A stretch of 64,000 bases of DNA, taken from Shinisaurus crocodilurus. Taxonomy: Eukaryota > Chordata > Lepidosauria > Squamata > Shinisauridae. Shown in pieces: positions 63,321 to 64,000 of this stretch (its first letter is position 1; the number at the start of each line of letters is the position of its first letter). The notes below the pieces were generated by a model. That model saw nothing but the letters and a program-made list of their open reading frames with translations. It was not told the origin of the DNA and searched no databases. The position numbers and the translations under genes were made by a program. Location: NCBI GenBank assembly GCA_021292165.1, contig CM037879.1, positions 261,027,921-261,091,920 of the forward strand, written 5' to 3'.

Positions 63321-64000
63321 AAACTAGAGCTCCGATTACACCCCAATGTGGAAGTTCATTCCCCATAGCCACCTCAGTATTCCTATTGCCTGTCACATGC
63401 AAAGACAGGTTACTTTTGTTATCTGTGCCTAAGCCTTTATTGTGAACATTCTAGGCACTTTATCTCATTCAGTCCCCTTTGAGGTTATTTTGCACAGGGA
63501 GCAGGGGAGAAGAAGAAAAGAAACTCAAGTCAGGAAAGAAGCATCTGATCCTCAGAAAGCACATGAGTTTTGTGCTGGGTTGCTAATGCCTATCAAAAAA
63601 GTCAAAAGAACATAATGCTCTTGAAATATTTGTCCTCCATGACACAGCTAATGTGTCATTGCTTTTAAATCAAATTAAAAAGCTAAAACTCAGCTATTTT
63701 TTCAACATTAAAAGGAAGGGTAGGGGGGAGAAGTTACCCTCCAGCAGATCTGTGCCACTTGGATTTGGTCTGAAAAGTGACTGATCAGTTTTCAAAGTGC
63801 GGCAGTATAAAGGGCCATTATAAAATACCGTGTTTTAAAATGTATTCCCTGTTATTTCTCTATTTGAGATAGGATGGTGACAGATATCTTGGGCCCTACT
63901 GATGTGAAATCAGCAGGAGTTTTGCCCACTTAAATTTAAAGCCTGGTTATTGATGCCATTCTGAGGTCTAAATCTCACATTAGAGATTTTACAGTTAACC
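63321..64000. other. Unassigned DNA
   Basis: No gene or classified repeat was recognised up to the end of the window. Confidence 0.45.

Noticed and set aside
1..64000. CRISPR array, bacterial operon or viral genome
   Set aside because: No regularly spaced direct repeats or dense coding; base composition and repeats are those of a vertebrate nuclear genome. No endogenous retroviral gag, pol or env motif was seen.

Overview
The window is repeat-dense vertebrate DNA, most likely from a squamate reptile (probably a lizard). The evidence is the mixture of CR1, L2, L3-like and L1 LINE pieces, several tRNA- and 5S-rRNA-derived SINE families, many short hAT, PIF/Harbinger and Tc1/mariner derivatives, and abundant microsatellites. 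No intact host protein-coding gene or functional RNA gene was recognised. Species and locus cannot be determined from the sequence alone.

Layout: 1-3.8 kb holds unassigned DNA followed by SINEs, one of them split by a 167-bp hAT MITE. A near full-length but broken CR1 LINE (CR1-A) occupies about 3.83-8.28 kb. From 8.3 to 17.7 kb there is mostly unassigned DNA with scattered SINEs, an L2 piece and small MITEs. A second CR1 (CR1-B, about 17.74-21.45 kb) keeps a long open reverse-transcriptase frame and is split by a 1,023-bp, extremely GC-rich, self-complementary hAT-type element with an exact 8-bp target duplication. L2, Ala-type SINE, L1 and mariner-type pieces fill 22-27 kb. At 27.80-28.57 kb lies a processed pseudogene of PTRHD1 (minus strand) with a degenerate poly(A)-derived tail and a near-perfect target duplication. 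From 28.8 to 45 kb there is a cluster of palindromic hAT MITEs, an L2 carrying two Harbinger MITEs, and fold-back elements. From 45 to 64 kb come L2 and CR1 fragments (one with an inverted 5' end), more MITEs, and a run of three adjacent Harbinger-type elements at 60.2-61.2 kb.

The elements depend on one another. CR1 and L2 tails are attached to 5S-rRNA-derived SINE heads, which suggests borrowing of LINE machinery. An L1-like activity best explains the PTRHD1 retrocopy. The MITEs lack transposase genes, so they must have been moved by hAT and Harbinger transposases encoded elsewhere. Target duplications fix several relative ages: the GC-rich hAT element is younger than CR1-B; palindromic hAT MITEs are younger than the tRNA-SINEs they split; two Harbinger MITEs are younger than the L2 they interrupt.

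The most interesting signals are: (1) the GC-rich fold-back hAT element at 17986-19008, with GAGTC arrays at both ends and a segment resembling a captured promoter and first exon; (2) a palindromic core resembling ACTACAAYTCCCAGCATGC that is shared by MITEs with hAT-type and Harbinger-type ends and looks like a ZNF143/THAP11-type site; (3) 5S-derived SINEs carrying two different LINE-like tails; and (4) recurrent hAT-MITE insertion at one point next to box A of the same tRNA-SINE. All family assignments come from reading the sequence; no database search was run.
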